Below, in pieces: positions 25,597 to 34,717 of a stretch of 64,000 nt of DNA. Under the pieces are notes generated by a model. The model saw nothing but the letters and a program-made list of their open reading frames with translations. It ran no database searches and was not told the DNA's origin. Position 1 is the stretch's first letter; every line of letters starts with the position of its first letter. The stretch covers positions 868,001 to 932,000 of the forward strand of contig DASYBM010000004.1 in assembly GCA_036500765.1 (NCBI GenBank), in the 5' to 3' direction. The position numbers were made by a program, and so were the translations under genes. The stretch is from Candidatus Sulfotelmatobacter sp. (GTDB lineage Bacteria; Acidobacteriota; Terriglobia; Terriglobales; Acidobacteriaceae).

Positions 25597-27159
25597 TTGC
25601 CCTTCGACGACCTTCGACAGTGGATCGCGGCGCTGGATCGCGCCGGCCAACTCAAGCGCATCCAGGCCGAAGTTGACCCCATTCTCGAGATTGCCGAAAT
25701 CACCGATCGGGTCTCCAAAAGCCGCGATGCAAAGGGCGTTTCCGGCGGTCCCGCTCTTCTGTTCCAGAATGTTAAAGGCCACTCCGGCTCCCAGGTGCTG
25801 ATCAATCAATTTGGCTCTGACGCGCGCATGAAGCTGGCGCTGGGAGTGAATTCGTTCGATGAAGTCGCGGGGCGCATCCGGATGTTTATGGATGTGAAAT
25901 CCCCGCAGGGATTTCTCGACAAGCTGAAAATGCTTCCGCTGCTGACCGAAGCCGGGAAGTTTTTTCCGCGCACCGTGCCGACCGGACCATGCAAGGAAGT
26001 GATCAAACGCGACAATTTTTCTTTGCTCGATTTCCCCATCTTGCAGTGCTGGCCGAAGGATGCGGGGCGATTTATCACTCTGCCGTGCGTCACCACGCGC
26101 GACCCGAGGTCGGGCAAGCGCAACGTCGGCATGTATCGCATGCAGGTCTACGACGAGCGCACCACGGGGATGCACTGGCAGCGCCAGAAAGTTGGGGCTG
26201 AGCATGCCCGCGAGCGCATGCGCGCAGCCGTCGACGGAAAGTCAATGGCGGTCGACATCATGGCGCGCACCTCCGGTGGCAGTGTTCTTGTGGAAGGCGA
26301 GCGCCCCTCTGGAAAAATGGAAGTTGCCGTCGCCATTGGTACCGATCCCGCGATGACTTTTTCTGCGATCGTTCCAGCGCCGCCGGAGATTGAGGAATAT
26401 CTGATCGCCGGCTTTCTGCGCGGAGCGCCGGTCGATCTGGTGAAGTGCGAGACCGTCGACCTCGAAGTGCCGGCGTCGAGCGAGATTGTTCTCGAGGGCC
26501 ACGTTTATCTCGACGAACTGCGCACGGAAGGCCCGTTCGGCGACCACACCGGCTTCTACTCGCTCGAAGATCTTTATCCGGTTTTTCACGTGAGTTGCGT
26601 GACGCATCGCAAGGATCCGATTTACGCAACCACGATCGTCGGCAAGCCTCCACAGGAGGATGCCTATATGGGCAAGGCGGTCGAGCGAGTTTTTTTGCCG
26701 CTAATGAAGCTGACGATTCCAGAGTTGGTCGACGTCAATCTGCCAGTCGAAGGCATATTTCACAACCTGATGATCGTCTCCATCAAAAAGTCTTATCCCG
26801 GGCAGGCGCGCAAAGTGATGAACGCTATCTGGTCGCTGGGCCAGGCGATGTTTACCAAGTGCATCATCGTGGTCGACGAAGATGTCGATGTGCAGGATAT
26901 TGCGGATGTCACACTGAAAGTGCTAAATCACATCGACCCGGAGCGCGATATTCAATTCACTCTCGGCCCGATCGATTCTCTCGACCACGCCTCTCGCTTG
27001 CCGAACTTCGGCTCGAAGATGGGCGTCGACGCAACCCGCAAGTGGGCCAGCGAAGGCTTTACCCGGCCCTGGCCCGACGAGATTGTCATGGATGCAAAAA
27101 CGAAGGCTGTGGTCGACAGCAAATGGAAAGCACTGGCCAAAGAATTAGGGATTGAATGA
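25597..27159 (+). CDS. UbiD family decarboxylase
   Basis: A 520-residue UbiD-family (de)carboxylase that would use prenylated FMN. Family landmarks include the N-terminal LRQWIAALDRAGQL, the central GPFGDHTGFYS segment and the E-x-D-rich IIVVDEDVDVQD segment before the C-terminal domain. It starts with TTG at 25597, preceded by AAGAGGAAG at good spacing. Family members decarboxylate 4-hydroxybenzoate-type intermediates in quinone biosynthesis or degrade aromatic acids. No ubiX (prenyl-FMN synthase) or other menaquinone gene is adjacent. A futalosine-pathway decarboxylase role is possible in Acidobacteriota but is inference. Confidence 0.9.
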   Translation: MPFDDLRQWIAALDRAGQLKRIQAEVDPILEIAEITDRVSKSRDAKGVSGGPALLFQNVKGHSGSQVLINQFGSDARMKLALGVNSFDEVAGRIRMFMDVKSPQGFLDKLKMLPLLTEAGKFFPRTVPTGPCKEVIKRDNFSLLDFPILQCWPKDAGRFITLPCVTTRDPRSGKRNVGMYRMQVYDERTTGMHWQRQKVGAEHARERMRAAVDGKSMAVDIMARTSGGSVLVEGERPSGKMEVAVAIGTDPAMTFSAIVPAPPEIEEYLIAGFLRGAPVDLVKCETVDLEVPASSEIVLEGHVYLDELRTEGPFGDHTGFYSLEDLYPVFHVSCVTHRKDPIYATTIVGKPPQEDAYMGKAVERVFLPLMKLTIPELVDVNLPVEGIFHNLMIVSIKKSYPGQARKVMNAIWSLGQAMFTKCIIVVDEDVDVQDIADVTLKVLNHIDPERDIQFTLGPIDSLDHASRLPNFGSKMGVDATRKWASEGFTRPWPDEIVMDAKTKAVVDSKWKALAKELGIE

Positions 27160-27205
27160 CTCGTGGAGGAGCGGGCACCTCGCCCGTCCCCCGAGCGAAG
27201 CGAAC

Positions 27206-27418
27206 TCAAGCCTGTTTCCCCTGCTCATCTTTCTTGGTTTCGTATCCCCGGCACTGTAGCACCGGCAATCGCGGATATTTAGGAAAGCTCGCGTCTGTCG
27301 CAGAGCGCTCACATAGATAGAACGTCGATCCCCGATCGGACTCGATCAAGCGCATGAAGCGACAGTCCGAACAAAGGCCGACGCGCGCGCGCGCGATTTC
27401 TGGTTTCTGCTCGCTCAC
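27206..27418 (-). CDS. Small Cys-rich hypothetical protein
   Basis: A 70-residue protein, taking the GTG at 27418 as start since the frame upstream shows no conserved sequence. It carries GLCSDCRF, then a Cys in FYLCERS and another in LQCRGYE, a CxxC-x16-C-x18-C pattern suggesting a small zinc or iron-sulfur site. The tail is charged. I know similar short proteins only as hypotheticals. It converges on ubiD and is divergent from nuoI; no ribosome site is obvious. Confidence 0.6.
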   Translation of the reverse strand: MSEQKPEIARARVGLCSDCRFMRLIESDRGSTFYLCERSATDASFPKYPRLPVLQCRGYETKKDEQGKQA

Positions 27419-27550
27419 GTTGACAGAATAACGCCAATACTTGCGCTTTGAGCAGACTCGATCTGGCAGCGGCGGCGGTCGCTTCGCGATCCGACGCCTG
27501 GGATCGGGGCAAGGGTTAGCCTGCGGGGCGTTCCGGTATACTATTTTGGT

Positions 27551-28081
27551 ATGCCGGTTCTGAAGAACATCGCGGCGATTGCCAAGGGCATGAGCATCAC
27601 CTTCATGGAGATGTTCCAGCCGACGACGGTGGAGAATTATCCCGATGGGAAGGGACCGCTGCGCGGAGCGCGCATCGAGGCGCGTTTTCGCGGCGCCCAC
27701 GTTCTACAGCGCGATGAAAATGGACTGGAAAAATGCGTCGCCTGCTTCCTGTGTGCCGCCGCCTGTCCGTCGAATTGCATTTACATCGAGGCCGCCGAGA
27801 ACACGGCGGAGAATCGCGTGAGCGGCGCCGAACGCTACGCCAAGGTCTACAACATCGATTACAACCGCTGCATTTTTTGCGGCTATTGCGTGGAAGCGTG
27901 CCCGACTGACGCGATAACCCACGGGCATGGATTCGAGCTGGCTACTTTCAACGCCAGTAACCTGGTCTATCGTAAGGAGCAAATGCTGGCCCCCCGGCCA
28001 GCGCACATGGGAGCCAACATCGTATTCAATCAGGCCGACGTGGACGGCGGGGCTCCGAAAGAGATGGTGCACGGGAGCTAA
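27551..28081 (+). CDS. nuoI: NADH-quinone oxidoreductase subunit I (8Fe ferredoxin)
   Basis: A 176-residue NuoI (TYKY) homologue carrying [4Fe-4S] clusters N6a and N6b that pass electrons toward NuoB. Both motifs are intact: CVACFLCAAACP and CIFCGYCVEACP. The segment GxRxEARFRGAHVL before the first motif and the YNIDYNRCIFC linker are typical. It is a single gene with no other nuo genes around it, matching the orphan nuoB at 8836. It belongs to complex I or a related module whose remaining subunits lie outside the window. Confidence 0.94.
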   Translation: MPVLKNIAAIAKGMSITFMEMFQPTTVENYPDGKGPLRGARIEARFRGAHVLQRDENGLEKCVACFLCAAACPSNCIYIEAAENTAENRVSGAERYAKVYNIDYNRCIFCGYCVEACPTDAITHGHGFELATFNASNLVYRKEQMLAPRPAHMGANIVFNQADVDGGAPKEMVHGS

Positions 28082-28146
28082 ACTTCGAAGCGACCTTCGA
28101 ATTCAATCCACGCCGGTCTATAAGACCGGCGTTCGTGTATGAGCGC

Positions 28147-28236
28147 GGTCGTTCGTCGTTGGTCGTCGTTGGTTCGATCATATCGACGAACCAGCGGGAC
28201 GAGCGGCCAATGACTAACGAGCAACGACTAACGACG
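28147..28236. repeat. Tandem/inverted cgttagtcgttgg-type repeat, copy 1
   Basis: Repeated units of the gtcgttggtcgtcgttgg type occupy 28147-28172, and the inverse (ccaatgactaacgagcaacg) lies at 28206-28225, followed by actaacgac. The two arms can form a long imperfect hairpin immediately before metH. Other copies are at 41496 and 49540. Confidence 0.65.
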
Positions 28237-28244
28237 ATTCTGAA

Positions 28245-31200
28245 ATGACCGACTTTCTACAAATCGTGAAGGACCGCGTGGTCGTCTACGACGGCGCGAT
28301 GGGGACCAACATCCAGAAGCGCAACCCTACCCTGGACGATTATTGGGGCAAGGAAAATTGCAGCGAAGTGCTGGTGCTGAGCCGTCCCGACATTATTCGC
28401 GACATTCACGCCGATTTTTTCCTCGTCGGGTGCGACATCGTCGAGACCAATACCTTCGGCGGAAGCGGAATCGTCTTGGGGGAGTTCGAACTGCGCGACC
28501 GGGTGCACGAGATCAATGTGAAAGCTGCGCAACTCGCCAAAGAAGTAGCGCAGCAATTCTCGACGAAAGACCGTCCGCGATTCGTTGCCGGATCGATGGG
28601 GCCGACGACGAAACTGCCGTCGCTGGGACACATCGGCTTCGACGCCATGGTGGCGTCGTACGAAGAACAAGCTGCTGCTTTGATCGAAGGCGGGGTCGAC
28701 CTGCTGTTGATAGAGACGGCGCAGGATTTGCTGCAAGCGAAAATCGCCACGATCGGCGTGTTGGAGGCGATGCGGAAATCGGGCAAGCGTCTGCCCGTAC
28801 AGGTGCAGGTCACGCTGCAGGAATCCGGCACGATGCTGCTGGGCACCGAAATCGGCGCTGCCCTTACCGCCTTAGAACCGTTCGACGTGGACGCGATCGG
28901 CCTGAACTGTGCGACCGGACCAAAGGAGATGAATGATGCGGTCCGCTATCTGGCGCTGAATTCGACGAAAGAAGTATCGGTTCTGCCGAATGCCGGGCTC
29001 CCGCAAAACGTCGGCGGACACGCCGTCTACAAACTTTCGCCCGGGGATCTTGCGGAGTATCACAAGCATTTCGTGAAAGATTACGGCGTGCGCATTGTCG
29101 GCGGATGCTGCGGCACGACGCCCGAGCATCTGAAAGCCGTGGTGGACGCGGTTTCTGGCGTGGAGCCTGCGAAGCGCGAAGTCAGGCGCGCCGGCGCAGC
29201 ATCCAGCGCCTACACGACCGTTCCTCTCGACCTCGAACCCAAACCCCTCGTCGTCGCCGAGGAGATGAATACCACCACTCGCGTCGAACACTTTCGCAAA
29301 CTGGTACAAGGCAAAAAATATGACGACATTCTAGGGTTGGCTAAGAAATTGGTGAACGAAGGCTCGCACATGCTCGATCTGTGCTGCGCGATCGTGGGCG
29401 AGGACGAGAAGGGCTACATCACTTCGATTCTGGAAAAGATTGCCACGCGTGTGCCGGCGCCGATTCTGGTCGACTCGACGGAAGCGGACGTGGTCGAAGA
29501 AGCGCTGAAGCGCATCCCGGGACGCGCCATTATCAACTCGATCAATCTGGAAGATGGCGAGAAGCGTACGTCGAAAGTCTTGCCGATGGCCAAGCGCTAC
29601 GGCGCGGCGGTGATTGCACTGACCATCGACGAAGACGGCATGGCACTGACTGCCGACAAGAAAGTCGCCATCGCGCATCGCATCTATGATCTCGCGACTA
29701 AAAAGTATGGTCTCGACGGCACCGATCTGATTTTCGACGCGCTGACGCTGCCCATTTCAACGGGCCAGGAAGAATATCGCACAGCGGGCATGGAGACGAT
29801 CAAGGCTGTCGAGCGCATCAAGAAAGAATTGCCGCTGGTGAAGACAATTCTCGGCGTCAGCAATATTTCGTTCGGGCTCGACGCGTATCCGCGGCGGGTG
29901 CTGAATTCCGTGTTTATGCACGAGGCGGTCGATCACGGGCTTGACATGGCCATCGTGAACTACACGAAAATTTATCCGCTGTACAAGATTCCGCAGGAAG
30001 AAGTGGAACTGGCGCGCAAGCTCATCCACCGCGACGCCGACTCCGACGGCGATCCGCTGCAGAAGTACATGGCCCACTTCGCGGGCATGAAGGGCAAATC
30101 GGTCGCGCCGACCACCGCCCATGTAGACACGCTGTCGGTCGAGGACAAGCTGAAGTTTGCGATCATCAATGGCGAGAAATCGATTGGCGAGGGCGCACAT
30201 AAGAAATCTCTCGACCAGTTATTGGAAGATGCGCTTGCGACTTATTCGCCGCTCGAATTGATCAACACTGTTCTGCTCGATGGCATGAAGACAGTCGGTG
30301 ACCTGTTTGGCGCGAGGAAGATGCAATTGCCGTCCGTGCTCGATTCGGCGGGCGTCATGAAGGCCGCCGTGGCCTATCTCGAACCGAAGATGGAGAAGAA
30401 AGCGGGATCGCAGAAGGGCACGATCGTGCTGGCCACCGTGAAGGGCGACGTGCATGACATCGGAAAGAATCTCGTCGACATTATTTTGTCGAACAACGGA
30501 TTCAAGGTGGTCAACCTTGGCATCAAGCAGCCTGGGGACACGATCATCCGCGCGGCGCAGGAACATCGGGCCGATGCGATCGGACTGAGCGGGCTGCTAG
30601 TAAAGTCGACGCTGGAAATGAAATACGTGATCCAGGATCTGGAGCGGCAGAAGCTGGAGTTCCCCGTGATCTGCGGCGGCGCGGCCCTCACGCGCAAGTA
30701 TGTCGAAGACGATTTGCGCCGCGAATACGCGAACGCTGTCTTTTACGCCGATGACGCGTTCGCCGGCCTGCACATCATGGAAGACCTCGCCACGGAAAAT
30801 GGCGCGAAACAGAGTCGGCTCACGGAAGGCCGCACCGTAAAGGAATACGCCAAGGCCGCGGCGGTCGATGAAGAAACCGGCCCCGTGTTTGCCGAGCGAA
30901 GCGCGGTGGTCGGCGACGCTCCGAATATTCCAGCGCCCCCGTTCTGGGGCGTGCGAGTGCGCAAGGACTACGACTTGCGCGAGATATTTCGTTACATCAA
31001 CGAAACGGCGCTCTTCAAGAATCAATGGCAGTTGAAAACCGCTTCGCAATCGGATTACGTGCGCCTAGTGGATGAGAAATTTCGGCCAATTCTGTGCAAG
31101 TTGGAAGACGAGGTCGCGGAGTCGGGTTTGTTCGAACCCAAAGTAGTGTATGGATACTTCCCGGCTCAAGGGGATGGAAACGATGTGGTGGTGTATCAAG

Positions 31201-31832
31201 CGCCGAATAGCTCGATAGGAACAGCAGGTTCCCTTCGACAAGCTCAGGGCAGGCTCTCGACTCCGCAGGATGATTCGAAAGCGGATGATCCCGCTCCGCT
31301 CGGGATGACAAGTTCAGGAGAAGGACAACGGGAACTTCTGCGTTTCACCTTTCCGCGGCAGCGAGAGGGGCGGCGGTTGTGTTTGTCGGATTTCTTCGCA
31401 CCAAAGGCATCGGGAAAGATGGATGTCATCGGGCTCTCTCTGGTCACGATCGGACATAAGGCTTCCATCGAGACGCAGCGATTATTCGAGGGCGGAGAGT
31501 ATACGAAATATCTCTACCTGCATGGGCTGAGCGTCGAGACCGCCGAGGCGCTGGCGGAGTTTCATCACAAAAAGATGCGCGAGGAATTGGGAATCGCCGG
31601 CGAAGACTCGGCCGAGATTCGCGATTTGTTTCATCAGAAATATCGCGGCTCGCGCTATTCGTTTGGTTATCCGGCGTGCCCGAATCTGGAAGATCAGACC
31701 AAGCTGTTTGCTTTGTTGAAGCCGGAAGAAAACGTTGGCGTGCGGCTCACCTCTGGGTTTTTGCTCGAGCCGGAGCAATCAACGTCGGCGATTGTGGTGC
31801 ATCATCCGGCGGCGAAATATTTTGTAGTTTAG
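28245..31832 (+). CDS. metH: Cobalamin-dependent methionine synthase with internal repeat
   Basis: A 1195-residue MetH, which transfers a methyl group from 5-methyltetrahydrofolate to homocysteine via cobalamin. Domains in order: homocysteine-binding barrel with zinc ligands Cys222, Cys288 and Cys289; pterin-binding domain (about 340-610); B12 cap (about 650-720); B12-binding domain with His737 in DVHDIGKN; AdoMet-dependent activation domain (about 880-1195) ending in SRYSFGYPACPNLED. Inside the activation domain, residues about 993-1023 are encoded by a 90-bp dispersed repeat (31222-31311) inserted in frame at a surface loop between two strands. All catalytic motifs are intact, so the enzyme is probably active. 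No ribosome site is evident. Confidence 0.96.
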   Translation: MTDFLQIVKDRVVVYDGAMGTNIQKRNPTLDDYWGKENCSEVLVLSRPDIIRDIHADFFLVGCDIVETNTFGGSGIVLGEFELRDRVHEINVKAAQLAKEVAQQFSTKDRPRFVAGSMGPTTKLPSLGHIGFDAMVASYEEQAAALIEGGVDLLLIETAQDLLQAKIATIGVLEAMRKSGKRLPVQVQVTLQESGTMLLGTEIGAALTALEPFDVDAIGLNCATGPKEMNDAVRYLALNSTKEVSVLPNAGLPQNVGGHAVYKLSPGDLAEYHKHFVKDYGVRIVGGCCGTTPEHLKAVVDAVSGVEPAKREVRRAGAASSAYTTVPLDLEPKPLVVAEEMNTTTRVEHFRKLVQGKKYDDILGLAKKLVNEGSHMLDLCCAIVGEDEKGYITSILEKIATRVPAPILVDSTEADVVEEALKRIPGRAIINSINLEDGEKRTSKVLPMAKRYGAAVIALTIDEDGMALTADKKVAIAHRIYDLATKKYGLDGTDLIFDALTLPISTGQEEYRTAGMETIKAVERIKKELPLVKTILGVSNISFGLDAYPRRVLNSVFMHEAVDHGLDMAIVNYTKIYPLYKIPQEEVELARKLIHRDADSDGDPLQKYMAHFAGMKGKSVAPTTAHVDTLSVEDKLKFAIINGEKSIGEGAHKKSLDQLLEDALATYSPLELINTVLLDGMKTVGDLFGARKMQLPSVLDSAGVMKAAVAYLEPKMEKKAGSQKGTIVLATVKGDVHDIGKNLVDIILSNNGFKVVNLGIKQPGDTIIRAAQEHRADAIGLSGLLVKSTLEMKYVIQDLERQKLEFPVICGGAALTRKYVEDDLRREYANAVFYADDAFAGLHIMEDLATENGAKQSRLTEGRTVKEYAKAAAVDEETGPVFAERSAVVGDAPNIPAPPFWGVRVRKDYDLREIFRYINETALFKNQWQLKTASQSDYVRLVDEKFRPILCKLEDEVAESGLFEPKVVYGYFPAQGDGNDVVVYQAPNSSIGTAGSLRQAQGRLSTPQDDSKADDPAPLGMTSSGEGQRELLRFTFPRQREGRRLCLSDFFAPKASGKMDVIGLSLVTIGHKASIETQRLFEGGEYTKYLYLHGLSVETAEALAEFHHKKMREELGIAGEDSAEIRDLFHQKYRGSRYSFGYPACPNLEDQTKLFALLKPEENVGVRLTSGFLLEPEQSTSAIVVHHPAAKYFVV
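31222..31311. repeat. Dispersed repeat inserted in frame within metH
   Basis: The 90-bp stretch contains AGCAGGTTCCCTTCGACAAG, the common ttcgacaagctcagggca block, and ends with CTCCGCTCGGGATGACAAG. The same elements occur in the intergenic copy at 52172-52256 and, in part, at 39288 and 44890. Its length is a multiple of three and it contains no stop in the metH frame. The encoded peptide is Ser/Asp/Gln/Pro-rich and unlike any MetH sequence known to me. Confidence 0.8.
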
Positions 31833-31884
31833 GCAAAAAGCTCAACCACAAAGGGCACAGCGGAACACGGAGGAAACTCCCGAG

Positions 31885-34398
31885 TTAGAAAGTCGCCGCG
31901 AGCCGGACGAAATAGCTTCGTGGCGGGCCGATAGCATTGCCCGAGAAGAGTCCCCCGAAGTCGATAACGTTCAGGCGGTTGTTGAGATTTTCGCCGTCGG
32001 CTTGCAGGCGAAGAGTGAGCTTGTCCGACTTGTAAAGATCGGCTCCGGTCGACATGTCGAACGAGAACGTGGGCTTGATGCGGCCGCTGTTGATGTTGAT
32101 CCGGTCGACCACGGCCTGACCGTATTCCGCTAATGCCTGCGCGTAAGTGCCGCCGAAATCAAAGGGCAGACCGCTACCATATTCGGCGCCGCTGGCCACC
32201 CATACGCGCTGGGTGAGCTGATAGCGGACCCGGATTCGGGCCGTGTTGCGCTGATCCTGCGAATCGGGAAAATGCCCGGTCAGCTGGGTCGTAGCATTGG
32301 TCGCATCGTCCCCGAGGAACAGGCCGCCAGTAACCGGGAACCAGGCATTTCCCACAATGTAGGAATAGCTGAGAAAACCGGAAAAGCGCCCCCAATGGGG
32401 CACTTCGATCTTGCCTTCGGCGCCGTAGAGAATCGCCTTGCGAAAAGCGATAGGAAAGCTGATGGCGGTGCTGAGAATCTGATCGTCATCGGCATAATTG
32501 TTGACGTAGCGACGAAAATAATTCCCGTCGAAACGCATTTGTCTCAAGAAGCTCTTGCTCCCACCCAATTCGAAATAGTTGCCGTGCGATGGTTCGACCG
32601 GCAAACGCAACACGCTGGGATTCAGAGACGTCACCTGAGCGGAACTCGACAGCAGGATATTCTCAAACGAGGGCGTTTGAAAGACTCTGTCATAGGAAGC
32701 GTGAACGATCAAGCCTGCGTCGGGAAAGTAGCGCGAGACGGCAAACCGCGGGCTGACGGCATTTTGGTTGACCAGCAGTTGGTAGCGATCCCACCGAAGT
32801 CCGGCGTCCACGGTCCAGTTTTTGAAATGAATGAGATCTTGAACGTAAGCGGACTGCTCAAGATTGGGACGGCTGCCGGCGAATGCGAAAGTCGTAGGCG
32901 TGCCGTCGTGGAAGGGATAAAAGGGATCGTTGGGATTCGCGGTAATCATGTAGCTGAAATTTTCATGAAGAAATACGTTGTCCGACTCGATCCCCGCTTT
33001 CCATTCCTGATGGCCATGATGCACGGACATGTCGGCATTGACATATCCCTCCCTGAATTCGTTGTGCTGTACTGCGATGAGGGGCCAGGAAGAAGCGTTG
33101 GAATTAAGGTCGTTAGAGTTGTCGCGAACCATGCCACGGATGTCGGCCAGAGTATTGGGCGAAAAGATATGTTGATAGGAGGCCATGCCGATGGTCTCGA
33201 AATTGTCGCCGGTCTGGAGTTGAGAGGGGGTTCCCGCCGGTGGCGCGGGCGTCCGAAGCTGTGGGTCTTGCTGAATTTCCTCGTTGGGAATTTCATAGCG
33301 CGAAAGTTCGTGGCGAAGGCTAAGGGTCAGGCGGTCTTTGGGTGTGAAATCGCGCTCGAAACTCAGGGAAAAATCTCCGCTGGTGCCGCGATTGGTGAAA
33401 TTCTCGGGAACGACAGGGTTGAGATAGTGGGCAGTCGTGCTGCCTGAAGCGCTGGCCCCGAACGTGTTTTTATTCCAGGTGTCTTGCACCCGGAGGAAGG
33501 CTCCAGCCGTGTCAAGGCTGCCTCCGGAAAGCACAGCTTGGCCGTGAAAACCTGGCTGCGCGTCACGCAGAGTGTTGACTTCTACCACCCCTCCCATCTT
33601 GCGCCCATATTCAGCAGGAATACCGGCCGTGTAAATAGTGAGCGAGTCGACATCGTCGGCCTCGATTTCCGGGCCGAAGCTGGGTGAGCGATTGTCGGTG
33701 AGCGGGATTCCATCGACGACGAATTGAGTTTGATATTCCGAGCCGCGGGGGTGCAGCACGGCATTGCCTTCATAAAGCCACCCCGGCTGCGAGTTGACCA
33801 AGTCCTGGAGCGATCGGCCCGGCAGCGACGTCGTGCGCGTCTCAATCGCCTGGCCCCCGATTTCATTGGCCGCGCCCGCGCGGTCGGAATCGATAAGAGC
33901 GGCGGCATCCTGCACAGTGACGGAGGTTGAGAGCGGCGCGACGTTGAGCTTGACGGAATATTCGATAGGAATCGCAGAGCGAACTTCTACCGAGGTGACA
34001 ACGTCCGCGAACCCCGGCTGCTGGATCCGCACTCGATACAAGCCAAAGGGCAAACGCTTCGCAATCAGCGTACCCGCGTCGTCGGTTACCAGCATACTTC
34101 GATATTCGTTAGCTTCACTAACTAGTTGGACCGCCGTCTTGACCCCGAGCCCCTGAGGATCGAGGACCTTCAGACGCAGCTCTCCGGTGTTGCTCTGCGC
34201 GGACAGGGGCAGGGCAAGTAGCAGGAATCCGAGGTGGAGCAACCGGTGCACAAGTTTGGTCGGGGGAATTCTTATGATACCAGCCGAGCAGATGGCGAGT
34301 GGGGTTACCGAGGGCATCCTCGGAGACTGTCGTTTGCTCTCAAATGTTTTACAAAATGCAGACAGTTTTGTGACAAAAGCAGGCAGGAGATGAAGCAT
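31885..34398 (-). CDS. TonB-dependent receptor with carboxypeptidase-regulatory N-domain
   Basis: An outer-membrane receptor. After a signal peptide (HRLLHLGFLLLALPLSA, about residues 51-67 of the 837-residue frame) comes a carboxypeptidase-regulatory-like beta domain (about 70-145), a plug domain containing an SLQDLVNSQPGW segment and a beta-barrel ending in an aromatic residue (LAATF). This is the Acidobacteria/Bacteroidota-type receptor that imports siderophores, oligosaccharides or peptides with TonB energy. The true start is uncertain: the position of the signal peptide suggests initiation near the GTG at 34251 or the ATG at 34314 rather than at 34398. The substrate is unknown and no partner uptake genes are adjacent. 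Confidence 0.88.
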   Translation of the reverse strand: MLHLLPAFVTKLSAFCKTFESKRQSPRMPSVTPLAICSAGIIRIPPTKLVHRLLHLGFLLLALPLSAQSNTGELRLKVLDPQGLGVKTAVQLVSEANEYRSMLVTDDAGTLIAKRLPFGLYRVRIQQPGFADVVTSVEVRSAIPIEYSVKLNVAPLSTSVTVQDAAALIDSDRAGAANEIGGQAIETRTTSLPGRSLQDLVNSQPGWLYEGNAVLHPRGSEYQTQFVVDGIPLTDNRSPSFGPEIEADDVDSLTIYTAGIPAEYGRKMGGVVEVNTLRDAQPGFHGQAVLSGGSLDTAGAFLRVQDTWNKNTFGASASGSTTAHYLNPVVPENFTNRGTSGDFSLSFERDFTPKDRLTLSLRHELSRYEIPNEEIQQDPQLRTPAPPAGTPSQLQTGDNFETIGMASYQHIFSPNTLADIRGMVRDNSNDLNSNASSWPLIAVQHNEFREGYVNADMSVHHGHQEWKAGIESDNVFLHENFSYMITANPNDPFYPFHDGTPTTFAFAGSRPNLEQSAYVQDLIHFKNWTVDAGLRWDRYQLLVNQNAVSPRFAVSRYFPDAGLIVHASYDRVFQTPSFENILLSSSAQVTSLNPSVLRLPVEPSHGNYFELGGSKSFLRQMRFDGNYFRRYVNNYADDDQILSTAISFPIAFRKAILYGAEGKIEVPHWGRFSGFLSYSYIVGNAWFPVTGGLFLGDDATNATTQLTGHFPDSQDQRNTARIRVRYQLTQRVWVASGAEYGSGLPFDFGGTYAQALAEYGQAVVDRININSGRIKPTFSFDMSTGADLYKSDKLTLRLQADGENLNNRLNVIDFGGLFSGNAIGPPRSYFVRLAATF

Positions 34399-34439
34399 CG
34401 TCTAATCAGATCCTGACGTGGGTTGTCGAATCTGGCCGC

Positions 34440-34557
34440 GGCCAACGCGCGTTGTGTAAACCACCTTGCGTAAACAAGGATCGCAGACTTCAGGCCCTCC
34501 GTCATCGGGAGGGAATGGGGAAAAACTGGCGCTCGCACCGCAGGGGGTGCGGGCGCC
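34440..34557 (+). ncRNA. Putative structured RNA or leader ahead of nrdR
   Basis: Between the divergent receptor gene and nrdR lie three successive hairpins: CCTTG(cgtaaa)CAAGG at about 34463-34478, CCCTCC(gtcatc)GGGAGGG near 34495-34513, and a 12-bp GC-rich hairpin (34528-34557) followed by GTTTTATTT. It looks like a short terminated transcript or an attenuator leader. It does not match any riboswitch consensus I can recall; I compared it with c-di-GMP-I, cobalamin and SAM classes. Sequence evidence is structural only. Confidence 0.35.
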
Positions 34558-34567
34558 GTTTTATTTC
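34528..34567 (+). terminator. Strong intrinsic terminator, possibly bidirectional
   Basis: GGCGCTCGCACC (34528-34539) pairs with GGTGCGGGCGCC (34546-34557) around a 6-nt loop, with one G-U pair, and is followed by GTTTTATTT. On the other strand the same stem is followed by AGTTTTTCC, so it could also stop minus-strand transcripts. It lies 150 bp upstream of nrdR. Confidence 0.75.
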
Positions 34568-34717
34568 GCTCTTCTCGGCCATCTCAGCTCGGAGGTGCTT
34601 GTTTCAATACTGGATGCTAGAGCTCTTTACCTTCTCCGTGCACTTTCAACTGTTACAATTTTGTTGATCGGTTGGCCGGTTGATCCTGGCGATTGCCGGC
34701 TGAGCCCACAATGCGCC

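Noticed and set aside
28147..28236. CRISPR array
   Set aside because: Units are short, contiguous and partly inverted, without regular spacers, and no cas genes exist in the window.
32272..33447. 391-codon open frame antisense to the TonB receptor
   Set aside because: It lies wholly within the receptor gene on the opposite strand; its length is due to the high GC content, and the receptor frame shows clear domains.
34440..34567. Possible c-di-GMP-I (GEMM), cobalamin or SAM riboswitch
   Set aside because: A TAAACC...CGCA pattern is superficially GEMM-like, but the GNRA tetraloop receptor and the downstream GGGTTACC-type block are absent. I therefore call it only a putative structured RNA.
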